This document shows, piece by piece, positions 1 through 8,587 of a stretch of DNA of 42,981 nt. This DNA is from JBBIOI01 sp037443425 (GTDB taxonomy: Bacteria > Desulfobacterota > BSN033 > UBA1163): NCBI GenBank assembly GCA_037443425.1, contig JBBIOI010000013.1:1-42981 (forward strand), read 5' to 3'. The notes under the pieces are model-generated. The model was given only the letters and a program-made list of their open reading frames with translations, made no database searches and was not told where the DNA came from. A program made the translations under genes and the position numbers. The first letter of the stretch is position 1; the number at the start of each line of letters is the position of its first letter.

Positions 1-1226
1 AATCGCCTGCGACAGGCGTTTTAAAAAAGATCCTTGTCCCTGAGGGTGTAGAAGTACCAATATTGACTGTTGTTGCTGTAATTACTGAAAAAGGGGAAGA
101 GTTACCGGATAAATATCTTTCCATGGAAATTAAAGGGACTGAAGTAGTTAAACCAGAAGTCCAGTTTGAGATTAAAGATCAAAAACCCTCTGTTTCGCCT
201 CTACCAGGCGAGATAAAGGCAGTCCCAGCAGCAAGACAATTGGCCCGAGAAAAAGGGATAACACTTTCTTCGATAAAAGGTTCAGGCCCTGGTGGGGCTA
301 TTCTTCTAAGAGATGTTGAATCATTTATGGCACAAAAGATTCAGGCTACCCCGAAGATTCTTTCAACACCAACTGCAAAAAAATTGGCTGAGAAAGAATC
401 TATTCCGCTTTCTATGGTTAAGGGGACAGGGATCTCAGGCCGTATAATGAAAGAAGATGTTATAAGGGCAAAGGCTGAATTGGAAAAGAAGGAAGAAAGG
501 ATCAAACCCCCTGAAACTGCAGTTAAGTATCAACTTGGTCAGATCATAAAAATGAATTCAATGAGGAAGACCATCGCAAAAAGGATGGTGCAATCCAAGT
601 TTACAGCCCCTCATATATATTTTTATAATGATATAGATATGGGGAAACTGATGGATTTGAGAGAGGAGGTTGTTTCGGAAATTGAGAAACAAGAAGGCGT
701 TAGACTTTCAATAAACGATTTTATTATAAAAGCAGTTGCATTAACACTCAGGGAGTTTCCATTACTTAACTCAATGGTTTCGGGCGAGGAGATAAGGATC
801 TTTCCAGAGATAAATGTTGGCTTAGCAGTCGCCCTTGAGGATGGTCTGATTGTTCCTGCAATTCCGCGTACAGACCAGCTTGGAATAGTTGAAATTGCAA
901 GGTATAGGGCAGATCTTGTTGAACGTGCACGCTTAGGTAAACTAACATTAGAGGAGATGGAAAGAGGAACATTTACCATTTCAAGCCTTGCCCAGTATGA
1001 TATCGTTTTCTTCACAGCAATCCTAAACCCACCCCAGAGCGGTATATTGACATTAGGAAAAGTTGAGGAAAAGCCTGTAGTAAGAAATGGTGAAATTGTG
1101 ATCAGAAAGATCATGAGACAGGGACTTTCGGTGGATCATCGAATAATTGATGGTGCAGTAGCTGCCCAGTTTCTTCAGAGTTTGAAGAAGAAACTGGAAA
1201 ACCCGTACATAACATTTCTTATTTAA
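1..1226 (+). CDS. Dihydrolipoamide acyltransferase (E2) of a 2-oxoacid dehydrogenase complex, 5'-truncated by the window edge
   Basis: The frame is open from base 3 with no stop, so the gene starts upstream of the window; the ATG at 63 is internal. The first ~30 codons are the end of a lipoyl domain (SPATGVLKKILVPEG); the lipoyl-lysine lies outside. Two peripheral-subunit (E3)-binding modules follow at about 219-326 and 363-473, each with the pattern P-x-A-K/R-x-LA...G-x-G...DV. The catalytic trimer-forming domain fills the rest and ends with the active-site motif DHRIIDG near 1133-1154. E2 transfers the acyl group from lipoate to CoA in the cytoplasm. The E3 gene follows after about 35 bases, so the pair is probably the end of an E1-E2-E3 operon. 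Substrate (pyruvate, acetoin or branched-chain 2-oxoacid) cannot be told from this part; the adjacent branched-chain amino-acid transporter slightly favours the last. The duplicated binding module is unusual. Confidence 0.93.
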   Translation, partial: SPATGVLKKILVPEGVEVPILTVVAVITEKGEELPDKYLSMEIKGTEVVKPEVQFEIKDQKPSVSPLPGEIKAVPAARQLAREKGITLSSIKGSGPGGAILLRDVESFMAQKIQATPKILSTPTAKKLAEKESIPLSMVKGTGISGRIMKEDVIRAKAELEKKEERIKPPETAVKYQLGQIIKMNSMRKTIAKRMVQSKFTAPHIYFYNDIDMGKLMDLREEVVSEIEKQEGVRLSINDFIIKAVALTLREFPLLNSMVSGEEIRIFPEINVGLAVALEDGLIVPAIPRTDQLGIVEIARYRADLVERARLGKLTLEEMERGTFTISSLAQYDIVFFTAILNPPQSGILTLGKVEEKPVVRNGEIVIRKIMRQGLSVDHRIIDGAVAAQFLQSLKKKLENPYITFLI

Positions 1227-1261
1227 TTCATAAAAAATTAATTTTGAGGATAGGAATTACG

Positions 1262-2665
1262 ATGGATATAAAGAAAGGTTATGATCTTATTGTAATTGGT
1301 GGTGGTCCTGGAGGTTATGTTGGTGCAATTCGTGCCTCGCAACTTGGTGCAGATGTTTTGCTCGTCGAAAAAGACGAGCTTGGAGGTACATGCCTTAATT
1401 GTGGATGCATACCAACAAAGACGATCCTTTCAGATGCCAAGCTATTTGATCATCTAAGGAGATCAGAGGTCGTTAAAGCAGATAACATAAGGATAGACAT
1501 GAATAAACTTATTGATAGAAAAAATAAGGTTATAAAGACTTTAAATTCGGGGATTAAATTTTTGATTAAAGACAACGGTATATCATTTATCAATGGAAAG
1601 GCATCTTTTATAGATCGTAGGACGATTGAAGTCAAATCCAGGGAGGGAATAAAAAGATTCGAGGGCGATAAGATTATTATTGCAACTGGTTCAGTTTCAG
1701 CCTCTATACCTAATGTAATGGTTAATGGAAAGGAGATTCTTACAAGCACAGAGATCCTTGACCTTTCCATCATTCCAAAAGACCTAATTATTATTGGTGG
1801 AGGTGTGATTGGAGTTGAATTTGCATGTATATTTAGTAGTCTTGGATCAAAAGTAAAGATTATAGAGATGTTACCTGAAATCATCTCAACCGAAGATCAT
1901 GAAATTATCCGTGGCTTAACAGGTTTGTTTAAGAAGAGAAATATTGAGATCTATACAGATACTAAGGTCAAAGAGGCTAAAATAAACAATGGACATACAG
2001 AAGTTTTGGCGATTGACAAAGAAGGCAAAGAGATGATTTTTAGTGCCGAGAAGATCCTTATGGCAGTTGGACGCACCCCTTTTACAGAAGGGCTTGGCCT
2101 TGAAAAGATTGATATAGAGATGAATGGAAAGTTTGTTAAAGTAAACGAAAAGATGGAAACCAGCATTCCTAATATATATGCCGTTGGTGATGTAACAGGT
2201 CATCAGATGCTGGCCCATAAAGCAATGGCAGAGGGGATTGCGGCAGTAGAAAATGCCTCGGGCCATTATTCAAAAATTGATTATTCAAAGATTCCGAATT
2301 GCATTTATACCTTCCCAGAAATCTCTTCAATAGGGATATCAGAAAGAAAGGCAAAAGAAAGAGGAATCAATTTTGTAGTTGGGAGATTTCCTTTCCAATC
2401 AAATGGAAAGGCCCTCGCTTCTGGAGAATCTGAAGGATTTGTTAAGGTTATTGCTGAAAAAGAATTGGGCGAAGTTATAGGAGTCCATATCTTAGGAGAA
2501 AATGCCACAGACCTTATTGGTGGTCCAACCCTTGCTTTGGCCCTTGAGGCAACAGTTAGTGAGCTTGGGAAGACGATTCAGCCACATCCAACATTAATTG
2601 AGGCAATAGCAGAAGCAGCCCTTGATGCAATAAAAGAGGCAATCCACCTTCCAAGAAAGAGATAG
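1262..2665 (+). CDS. lpdA: Dihydrolipoamide dehydrogenase (E3)
   Basis: A 467-residue FAD-dependent pyridine-nucleotide disulfide oxidoreductase that reoxidises the dihydrolipoyl group of E2 and passes electrons to NAD+. Visible motifs: the FAD-binding GGGPGG at residues 13-18, the redox disulfide C44-LNCG-C49 (CxxxxC), the NAD-binding IIGGGVIGVEFA, the second FAD motif around VGDVTGH, and the C-terminal HPTLIEA segment carrying the catalytic His of the dimer partner. Length matches the family. I chose ATG 1262 over an upstream TTG (1244) because the purine-rich stretch GAGGATAGGA sits just before it and the Rossmann fold then begins at the usual distance. It follows the E2 gene closely and is probably cotranscribed with it. 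Confidence 0.95.
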   Translation: MDIKKGYDLIVIGGGPGGYVGAIRASQLGADVLLVEKDELGGTCLNCGCIPTKTILSDAKLFDHLRRSEVVKADNIRIDMNKLIDRKNKVIKTLNSGIKFLIKDNGISFINGKASFIDRRTIEVKSREGIKRFEGDKIIIATGSVSASIPNVMVNGKEILTSTEILDLSIIPKDLIIIGGGVIGVEFACIFSSLGSKVKIIEMLPEIISTEDHEIIRGLTGLFKKRNIEIYTDTKVKEAKINNGHTEVLAIDKEGKEMIFSAEKILMAVGRTPFTEGLGLEKIDIEMNGKFVKVNEKMETSIPNIYAVGDVTGHQMLAHKAMAEGIAAVENASGHYSKIDYSKIPNCIYTFPEISSIGISERKAKERGINFVVGRFPFQSNGKALASGESEGFVKVIAEKELGEVIGVHILGENATDLIGGPTLALALEATVSELGKTIQPHPTLIEAIAEAALDAIKEAIHLPRKR

Positions 2666-2666
2666 A

Positions 2667-3608
2667 TTACCTTCGACGTGGTGAAAGAATCTCAAATCCA
2701 AGCCTTTCCTGGATTGTCCCCATTATCCCTCTTGGAGCAGTTAATATAACTGCGATTGCAATAACTCCAAGGATCAAAAGGCTGACACTTGGATATTCTG
2801 ATAACCATTGATGTAAAAAGACATAAAGGAAGGACCCTATGATCGGACCTTCTATTGTTCCAATTCCACCGATGATAGTTATGAAGACAAGTCTTACAGT
2901 CCAATCGATTCCAAAAGCACTGTATGGTTGAATAAATATGTTATGCAGGTAAAGTATTCCTGCTACAATCCCGGTAACGAATGCGCTGATGAGGAAACAT
3001 GATAGTTTACATTTAAAGATATTAACCCCAAGGGTTTCAGAGGCTGTTTCTTCATCCCTTATAGCCATTAATCCAAGTCCAAGTTTAGATCTCAAGATGA
3101 TATAAACAAGAACAACTGATGCAATTCCTGAGAAGAGTGCTGTGTAATATATAGTGTTGAACGAAAGTTTATAAGCTGGCTTAACGAATAGCCCCATTCC
3201 ATAACCAACATATTTCCAATTGCTGAATATGATTCTAAGGACTTCTGCAACTGTCCAACTTCCAATTGCAAAATATACTCCCCTCATCCTGAATATCGGT
3301 GCTGAAATAAGAAGCGCAAACAGGACAGATACAATACCACCTAAAAGTATACTTAGAGATATAGGAAATCCATAATAGAGTGAGAAAACAGCTAAACTAT
3401 AACCACCAAGACCTATGAATGATTGTTGCCCCAGGGACACAAGACCTGAATAACCTGCAAGTAAATTCCACATCTGAGAAAGACCGAGATTTAGCGAGAA
3501 TAGGAGGGCAACAAGTATCCAGTATCTTGATGCCCAAAATGGAAGGCTTGCAAGGAGTAATATAATAAGAATAATGCCGATGATTCTATATGATTTAAAA
3601 ATTTTCAT
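2667..3608 (-). CDS. livM: Branched-chain amino-acid ABC transporter permease LivM
   Basis: A 313-residue very hydrophobic protein with about eight to nine predicted membrane spans and the LivM-type core (NLLAGYSGLVSLGQQSFIGLGGY near the N-terminus, and a cytoplasmic loop of the type LRSKLGLGLMAIRDEETASE that couples to the ATPases). It forms the inner-membrane channel with LivH. It is the last gene of the minus-strand livG-livF-livH-livM operon, 9 bases after livH, and ends tail-to-tail with lpdA with only one base between the two stop codons, so no separate terminator fits there. Confidence 0.93.
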   Translation of the reverse strand: MKIFKSYRIIGIILIILLLASLPFWASRYWILVALLFSLNLGLSQMWNLLAGYSGLVSLGQQSFIGLGGYSLAVFSLYYGFPISLSILLGGIVSVLFALLISAPIFRMRGVYFAIGSWTVAEVLRIIFSNWKYVGYGMGLFVKPAYKLSFNTIYYTALFSGIASVVLVYIILRSKLGLGLMAIRDEETASETLGVNIFKCKLSCFLISAFVTGIVAGILYLHNIFIQPYSAFGIDWTVRLVFITIIGGIGTIEGPIIGSFLYVFLHQWLSEYPSVSLLILGVIAIAVILTAPRGIMGTIQERLGFEILSPRRR

Positions 3609-3617
3609 CTTATATAT

Positions 3618-4493
3618 TTATCCCTTTGCAAAGAGTCCAGTAGGTTTAAATGTCATAACGATTAAAAGGATAATGTACCCTGAAAGAAGTTGATATCCAG
3701 GACCTAAAAAGTGAGCTCCCAGTATTTGGGCAAGCCCAAGGATTAAACCTCCAAGAAATGTCCCAATCAGACTTCCAAGACCACCAACAATGACTACACC
3801 AAAGGCAATTATCAGATATTCAGGGCCTGTATGAGGGTAAAAAGTGAATGTCATTCCAACCAATACACCAGCAATAGCAGCTGTTCCTGCTGAAATTCCC
3901 ATGGCTATGGCATAGATGTTCTTAGTGTTTATCCCCATTAACTGAGCTGCACCATCATCGTCAGAGGCAGCCCTTATTGCCTTTCCCAGATATGTTCTAT
4001 TAAAGAAACGACTTAAAAATGCAATTGTAATAATTGATGCAATGAAGTCTACAAGATAGATAGTAGGGAGATTTATAAAATTTCCTATTGGAATAGTTTT
4101 TACTGATAATGAGCTTAGAAGTGTTCGAGCATCTGGTGTAAAGATTAAGAGCAGTAGATTTTGTAAGATGATAGATAATCCAAAAGCTATAAGGAGTGGT
4201 GGATTCATACCCTTACCAAGGGTCCGATTGAGCAGTAAGTATTGAACCATAAAGCCAAGAATACACATTGCTGGTATAACTACAATTAGAGTCAAAAGTG
4301 GACTGATCGGTATAAGAGACATTGTAACGAGGCTAAAATAACTTGCCAGAATTACAAAGTCCCCATGTGCCAGATTAATTAATCTTACGATGCCAAAAAT
4401 CATTGACATTCCGATGCCAATAATTCCATATAGACCCCCGAGTAGCAGGCCGTTTACGATTGGAACTTTTAATTCACCTATTATCGACAGCAT
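3618..4493 (-). CDS. livH: Branched-chain amino-acid ABC transporter permease LivH
   Basis: A 291-residue inner-membrane permease with about eight predicted spans. The N-terminal INGLLLGGLYGIIGIG-type segment, the motif INLAHGDF and the EAA-like loop ending in LGKAIRAASDDDGAAQLMGI are standard for LivH. It pairs with LivM. It is separated from livF by three bases and from livM by nine, so the four transporter genes are one transcription unit. Confidence 0.93.
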   Translation of the reverse strand: MLSIIGELKVPIVNGLLLGGLYGIIGIGMSMIFGIVRLINLAHGDFVILASYFSLVTMSLIPISPLLTLIVVIPAMCILGFMVQYLLLNRTLGKGMNPPLLIAFGLSIILQNLLLLIFTPDARTLLSSLSVKTIPIGNFINLPTIYLVDFIASIITIAFLSRFFNRTYLGKAIRAASDDDGAAQLMGINTKNIYAIAMGISAGTAAIAGVLVGMTFTFYPHTGPEYLIIAFGVVIVGGLGSLIGTFLGGLILGLAQILGAHFLGPGYQLLSGYIILLIVMTFKPTGLFAKG

Positions 4494-4496
4494 AAT

Positions 4497-5210
4497 TTAA
4501 ATCCCAAAATACGCCTTACGAATCTCTTCCTGAGATAATTCTTCGGGTTTACCACTTAATCTTATCTTCCCAGACTGCATTATATAAACTTTGTTTGCAG
4601 CCTTTAGACTCCTCTGTATATCCTGTTCAACAAGTAGTACGGTAATCCCTTCTAAATTTATTTGTTTAACCCTCTGATAGATATGTTTTATTACCAATGG
4701 AGCCAGACCGAGTGAGATCTCATCAAAAAGTATAAGTATTGGCTCGGACATAAGGGCACGACCAATTGCAAGCATCTGCTGTTCTCCGCCACTAAGTGTG
4801 CTGGCCAATTGATTCTTCCTTTCTAAGAGGATTGGAAAGAGGTCATAAACCTTCTTTAATAACTCATCTTTTTTCTTTCTCGCTTTTGGAAGATAGGATC
4901 CCATTTCAAGATTTTCTAAAACCGTTAGTCTTGGAAATACCCTTCTCCCTTCTGGAACAAGAGATATTCCTTCTGCAACAGCCTGGTAAGGGGTTAAGCC
5001 ATTTATCCTCTTGCCACGAAATTCTATTACTCCATTTGTTGGTGAGTAAACCCCTGCAATTGTATTAAGAAGTGTTGATTTTCCAGCCCCATTAGCCCCG
5101 ATAATAGAAACGACTTTAGCCTCTTCAACATCAATTGATACTCCCCATAATGCATGAAAATCATGGTAAAATACATCTATATTTTGCACACGTAAAAGGC
5201 TATCTGTCAT
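4497..5210 (-). CDS. livF: Branched-chain amino-acid ABC transporter ATP-binding protein LivF
   Basis: A 237-residue ABC ATPase. Walker A GANGAGKST, signature LSGGEQQMLAIGRAL, Walker B ILILFDEISLGLAP and the H-loop region LLVEQD are all present. The length and the short C-terminus are typical of LivF, which pairs with LivG to energise LivH/LivM. Its start overlaps the livG stop by one base, suggesting translational coupling. Confidence 0.93.
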   Translation of the reverse strand: MTDSLLRVQNIDVFYHDFHALWGVSIDVEEAKVVSIIGANGAGKSTLLNTIAGVYSPTNGVIEFRGKRINGLTPYQAVAEGISLVPEGRRVFPRLTVLENLEMGSYLPKARKKKDELLKKVYDLFPILLERKNQLASTLSGGEQQMLAIGRALMSEPILILFDEISLGLAPLVIKHIYQRVKQINLEGITVLLVEQDIQRSLKAANKVYIMQSGKIRLSGKPEELSQEEIRKAYFGI

Positions 5211-5935
5211 TAGGCATCCTCCATGCCGAGATAAACCTCTTGAACCTCCTTTGATTCCATACAGATCTTAGGATCCCCACACATCAACCATTTCCCTTGG
5301 TTGATTACAAGGAGTCTATCAACACCTTTATTCATCATCATCATGATATGTTCAACCCAGATTATTGTGACTCCGTTTTTCTGAATCGATTTAACAATCT
5401 GTAAAAGGTCTTCTACCTCTGCCTCTGTTAAACCTGCAGCCACCTCATCTATAAGTAAAAGGGTCGGTTTAGTAGCCAATGCCCTTGCCAGTTCAAGTCT
5501 TTTTCTATCAAGCAAAGAGAGCTTTCCTGCAAAGATATCTTTTTTTGGTAATAGACCCGTAAAGGAAAGGATATCCATTGCCTCTTTATAAGCCTGTTTT
5601 CCTTTTAAATTTGCACCATATTCTGCTCCAACAAGAAGATTTTCAAATACGGTCATATTTTCAAAAGGCCTTGGAATCTGATATGTTCTGCCAATTCCGA
5701 GTCGACATCTCTGAAAGGCAGAAAAATTTGTTACATCCGTACCTTTAAATATTATCTTTCCGCTATCAGGTTTATATACACCAGTGATAAGATTGAACAC
5801 AGTGGTCTTACCAGCACCATTTGGTCCCATCATCCCAAGGATTTCTCCATCTTGGACATCAAAACTGAGATGATCAACTGCAGTGAGATTACCGAAGCTT
5901 TTCGTAAGATTCTGTACCTTTAATATCTCTCCCAT
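5210..5935 (-). CDS. livG: Branched-chain amino-acid ABC transporter ATP-binding protein LivG
   Basis: A 241-residue ABC ATPase: Walker A GPNGAGKTT, Walker B TLLLIDEVAAGL, H-loop IIWVEHIMMMMN. The signature loop reads LSLLDRKRLELARAL rather than LSGGQ, a variant seen in part of the LivG family, so I do not regard it as a defect. It is first in the minus-strand operon, behind a good sigma-70-type promoter 20-50 bases upstream of its ATG. Confidence 0.92.
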   Translation of the reverse strand: MGEILKVQNLTKSFGNLTAVDHLSFDVQDGEILGMMGPNGAGKTTVFNLITGVYKPDSGKIIFKGTDVTNFSAFQRCRLGIGRTYQIPRPFENMTVFENLLVGAEYGANLKGKQAYKEAMDILSFTGLLPKKDIFAGKLSLLDRKRLELARALATKPTLLLIDEVAAGLTEAEVEDLLQIVKSIQKNGVTIIWVEHIMMMMNKGVDRLLVINQGKWLMCGDPKICMESKEVQEVYLGMEDA

Positions 5936-5961
5936 TTTAATAAAACTTAACTTTTTCGAAT

Positions 5962-5990
5962 TTTATAATTTATATTTAAATAATTGTCAA
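5962..5990 (-). promoter_or_regulatory. Sigma-70-type promoter of livGFHM
   Basis: On the minus strand: TTGACA (5985-5990), a 17-base spacer, then TATAAA (5962-5967). The transcript would start near 5955, about 20 bases before the livG ATG. The -35 box is perfect and the -10 box matches five of six bases. It lies just outside the mobile-element copy at 6017-6239. Confidence 0.7.
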
Positions 5991-6016
5991 GAAAAAAAAG
6001 ACAGATCTCTCATATA

Positions 6017-6239
6017 GAGACCTCTAAAAAACTATTTAAAAATTCTTTCATAAATGGGGAGGTGGTGTGAAAAAGCCTTCGAGCAGATACCTTTTTTAGA
6101 TTAGCACTATTGATTAATTCCCTTAAAATAATTTGGTTTTTTCTAAAGCGATTGTTAGCAATTTAAACATTAAAAGCCCGCATTCGAAGGGTTTTGAACC
6201 CTACCTCCCCAGTCTTTCAAAGACTTTTTCAGAAGTCTC
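6017..6239. mobile_element. MITE-like element, copy A (223 bp, terminal inverted repeats)
   Basis: Nearly identical in sequence and exactly equal in length to the element at 10906-11128. Ends are inverted repeats: GAGACCTCTAAAAAACT at the left and the complement of GAGACTTCTGAAAAAGT at the right. Internal arms are also partly complementary (CCTTCGAGC near 6077 against GCATTCGAAGG near 6180; GGGGAGGTGG against CCTACCTCCCC), so single strands could fold into a long imperfect hairpin. It has no coding capacity, so it is a non-autonomous element. It lies in the livG/livK divergent gap. Confidence 0.8.
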
Positions 6240-6242
6240 AAC

Positions 6243-6390
6243 GAGGTCTCTGAAAAACTTATAATGAAACCAAATATGGCAAGGGCTTGCCGAACCCTTA
6301 TCAAGGTGTCGTTTATTTTATGATCCCATTAATAATTAGTGTAAATGATATGGTTGGAAGGGTTAACTCTAGGACTTTTTCAGGGACTCC
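6243..6390. mobile_element. Related short element, directly after copy A
   Basis: Starts with GAGGTCTCTGAAAAACTT and ends with the complement of GGAGTCCCTGAAAAAGTCC, that is, the same kind of terminus as the 223-bp element but with a different, shorter interior (includes a small AAGGG...CCCTT hairpin near 6280-6300). It abuts copy A with three bases between. It is probably a diverged or internally deleted family member; boundaries are approximate. Confidence 0.5.
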
Positions 6391-6403
6391 TTTTAAAAAT
6401 TTA

Positions 6404-6433
6404 TTGACAAAAAATATAATATTGTTGTAGTAA
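6404..6433 (+). promoter_or_regulatory. Possible promoter for the LivK-like gene
   Basis: A perfect TTGACA at 6404-6409 is followed 18 bases later by TAGTAA, a poor -10 match. It lies just beyond the mobile-element terminus and 70 bases before the gene. The assignment is weak because of the -10. Confidence 0.3.
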
Positions 6434-6478
6434 TAAAAGTTGAAAATATTATTTTATAAAAGAAAGGGGGATTTTATC

Positions 6479-7756
6479 ATGAATGAAAGCAAATTAATGA
6501 ATCGAAGGGATTTTATCAAGAAAACAGGTCTAATAGGAGCTGGTGTTGCTATTGGGGGGGGAATTGGTCCACTGATTAAAACAGCAAGGGCTGAAAAAAG
6601 GGACTATATCCTGATAGGACACCCAAATCCATCAACTGGTCCTATTGCTTCCTTTGGTGAAGCATCCCCATGGGCAGATGAGCTTGCAATCGAAGAGATT
6701 AATAAACAGGGAGGCATATATATAAAGGAGGCAGGTAAGAAACTCCCACTTAAGGTAAAGGTAGTTGATACTGCAAGCGATCCCACAAAGGCAGCAGATG
6801 TTGCATCCAAGCTTATCTTGAATGACAAGGTCGATATTATGGTAGCCTTGCATACTCCTGATACAGTAAATCCAGTAACAAGTATGTGTGAACGATATCA
6901 GGTTCCCTGTGTTGCACTCGATGCACCGATTGAAGCCTGGCTTACGGGTGGTCCATATAAATGGAGCTTTCATGCATTTTGGTCTGTAAATGATATTATT
7001 AATGTTTTTACAGGATTATGGGACCAAATAAAAACGAATAAAGTGGTAGGGGCTGCCTGGCCTAATGATCCTGATGGTAAGGTATGGGCAGAGATGTTCA
7101 CGCCAAAGCTAAAGGAGAAAGGCTATAAGGTTGTTGATGTTGGTAGATTCCCTTATGGAATGCAGGATTATAGTGCTTTTATAAATACATGGAAAAAGGA
7201 GAAGGTTGAAATCATTACAGGGGTTTTAATCCCGCCTGATTGGGCAACACTATGGCGGCAGTGCCATAGGATGGGTTTCATTCCAAAAGCAGCAACCATA
7301 GGAAAGGCAATTCTTTTCCCATCCGCAGTTGAGGCCTTAGGAGGAGATCTTCCAAATGGACTTACATCAGAGATCTGGTGGAGTCCAAGCCATCCTTTTA
7401 AGTCATCACTTTCAGGTAAAACAGCTAAAGAACTTTGTGATGAATGGACAGCAAAAACCAAAAAACAATGGACACAGCCCATTGGATTCAAGTATGCTGC
7501 GTTTGAGATTGTTGCAGATGTCTTAAAGAGGGCACAGACACTTGATAAGGAAAAGATAAGGGAGGCTCTTGCACAGACCAATCTGAATACCATTGTTGGA
7601 CCTATTAAATATAATGAACAGAACTTTGCTCGAACCCCCTTAGTTGGTGGTCAATGGGTAAAAGGGAAAAAATGGCCTTGGGAGATTATTATTACTTATA
7701 ATAAAGAGTATCCACAAATCCCGCTACAAGGAAAGACTTTTCCGATTAAAAAGTAA
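6479..7756 (+). CDS. Branched-chain amino-acid-type ABC transporter substrate-binding protein, Tat-exported
   Basis: A 425-residue periplasmic binding protein of the LivK/Peripla_BP_6 type. The N-terminus has a twin-arginine signal (N-R-R-D-F-I-K at about residues 8-14, then a glycine-rich hydrophobic stretch and a likely cleavage after A-R-A). The mature part begins ILIGHPNPSTGPIASFGEAS, the usual first strand and ligand loop. Start ATG 6479 is chosen because AAAGGGGG lies 8 bases upstream and the Tat motif then sits at the N-terminus; an upstream in-frame start at 6440 lacks a ribosome-binding site. It is divergent from livGFHM and is its obvious partner, although the ligand need not be leucine: this family also binds amides, urea and aromatics. 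Followed by a strong hairpin. Confidence 0.9.
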   Translation: MNESKLMNRRDFIKKTGLIGAGVAIGGGIGPLIKTARAEKRDYILIGHPNPSTGPIASFGEASPWADELAIEEINKQGGIYIKEAGKKLPLKVKVVDTASDPTKAADVASKLILNDKVDIMVALHTPDTVNPVTSMCERYQVPCVALDAPIEAWLTGGPYKWSFHAFWSVNDIINVFTGLWDQIKTNKVVGAAWPNDPDGKVWAEMFTPKLKEKGYKVVDVGRFPYGMQDYSAFINTWKKEKVEIITGVLIPPDWATLWRQCHRMGFIPKAATIGKAILFPSAVEALGGDLPNGLTSEIWWSPSHPFKSSLSGKTAKELCDEWTAKTKKQWTQPIGFKYAAFEIVADVLKRAQTLDKEKIREALAQTNLNTIVGPIKYNEQNFARTPLVGGQWVKGKKWPWEIIITYNKEYPQIPLQGKTFPIKK

Positions 7757-7772
7757 CGAGATTTTAGGGTTG

Positions 7773-7814
7773 TATCTACGAGGTGTAAACTTTTTTGGTT
7801 ACACCTCGTAGATA
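7773..7814. terminator. 16-bp perfect inverted repeat between convergent genes
   Basis: TATCTACGAGGTGTAA (7773-7788) and its exact complement (7799-7814) flank a 10-base loop ACTTTTTTGG. It sits between the stop of the binding-protein gene and the stop of ccdA, so it is probably a bidirectional transcription stop. No clear U-tract follows on either side, so it could also act as an mRNA-stabilising 3' hairpin. Confidence 0.65.
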
Positions 7815-7851
7815 TATTGATCTAAAATATTAATCCTCTCCTACATATCCC

Positions 7852-8571
7852 TTAGAATAGACTGAAAAGTGAACCTAACCTACCGAAGACTCCTGTTAAA
7901 AGGAGGATTCCGATAAAGATTAGTAATAAGCCACTTAATATGGTGATAATTCTCATATATCTATTTATCTTTCCAAATGTATAAATAAATGAATTAAATG
8001 CCAGAGAAGAGAGTAAAAATGGAATTCCAAGGCCAAGCGAATATAGAGAGAGTAACCATATACCAGTTTTAAGGCTTTTTGTAGTGCTTGCGTAAATTAG
8101 GATGGATGAAAGAATAGGTCCAATACAAGGTGTCCATCCGGCTGCAAAAACAACACCTACCAGAAAAGAGCCCAAATAGCTAATCGGTTTTTTCTTTAAT
8201 TCAAATCTTTTTTCTATTTGGAGAAAAGGGATATTTATGATTCCAATGAAGTGAATTCCCAAACAAATAATTAAAATCCCACCAATTTTAATGATTAAAG
8301 GTTGATATTCTACAAGAATCTGCCCAAGATAAGAAGCTGAAGCCCCCATAAGAATAAATATTACTGAGAAACCAAAGATAAAAAAAAGTGAATGCAATAT
8401 GGTAATAATTCGTAATCCTAATCTTTTCTCAGATACAGTTAATTCCTTAAAGGAGATACCAGTTATATATGTAATATAAGATGGAACAAGAGGAAGGATG
8501 CATGGAGAAGCAAATGAAAGGACTCCTGCCAAAAAAGCAATGAAATTTGAAACTTGATTCTCTGAAGACAT
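7852..8571 (-). CDS. ccdA: CcdA-type thiol-disulfide transmembrane transporter
   Basis: A 239-residue membrane protein with six predicted spans, the size of CcdA (the DsbD core without periplasmic domains). The two redox cysteines are in the family contexts SFASPCILPLVPSY in span 1 and GWTPCIGPILSS in span 4. It carries electrons from cytoplasmic thioredoxin to periplasmic thiol proteins, for example for cytochrome c maturation. No periplasmic thioredoxin partner is adjacent. It lies 16 bases after lptG on the same strand and may be cotranscribed. Confidence 0.92.
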   Translation of the reverse strand: MSSENQVSNFIAFLAGVLSFASPCILPLVPSYITYITGISFKELTVSEKRLGLRIITILHSLFFIFGFSVIFILMGASASYLGQILVEYQPLIIKIGGILIICLGIHFIGIINIPFLQIEKRFELKKKPISYLGSFLVGVVFAAGWTPCIGPILSSILIYASTTKSLKTGIWLLSLYSLGLGIPFLLSSLAFNSFIYTFGKINRYMRIITILSGLLLIFIGILLLTGVFGRLGSLFSLF

Positions 8572-8587
8572 AAAATTTATCTCAATA

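Noticed and set aside
5400..5600. Divergent signature loop of LivG as evidence of an inactive ATPase
   Set aside because: LSLLDRK-type loops are common in otherwise functional LivG proteins; Walker A, Walker B and H-loop are intact.
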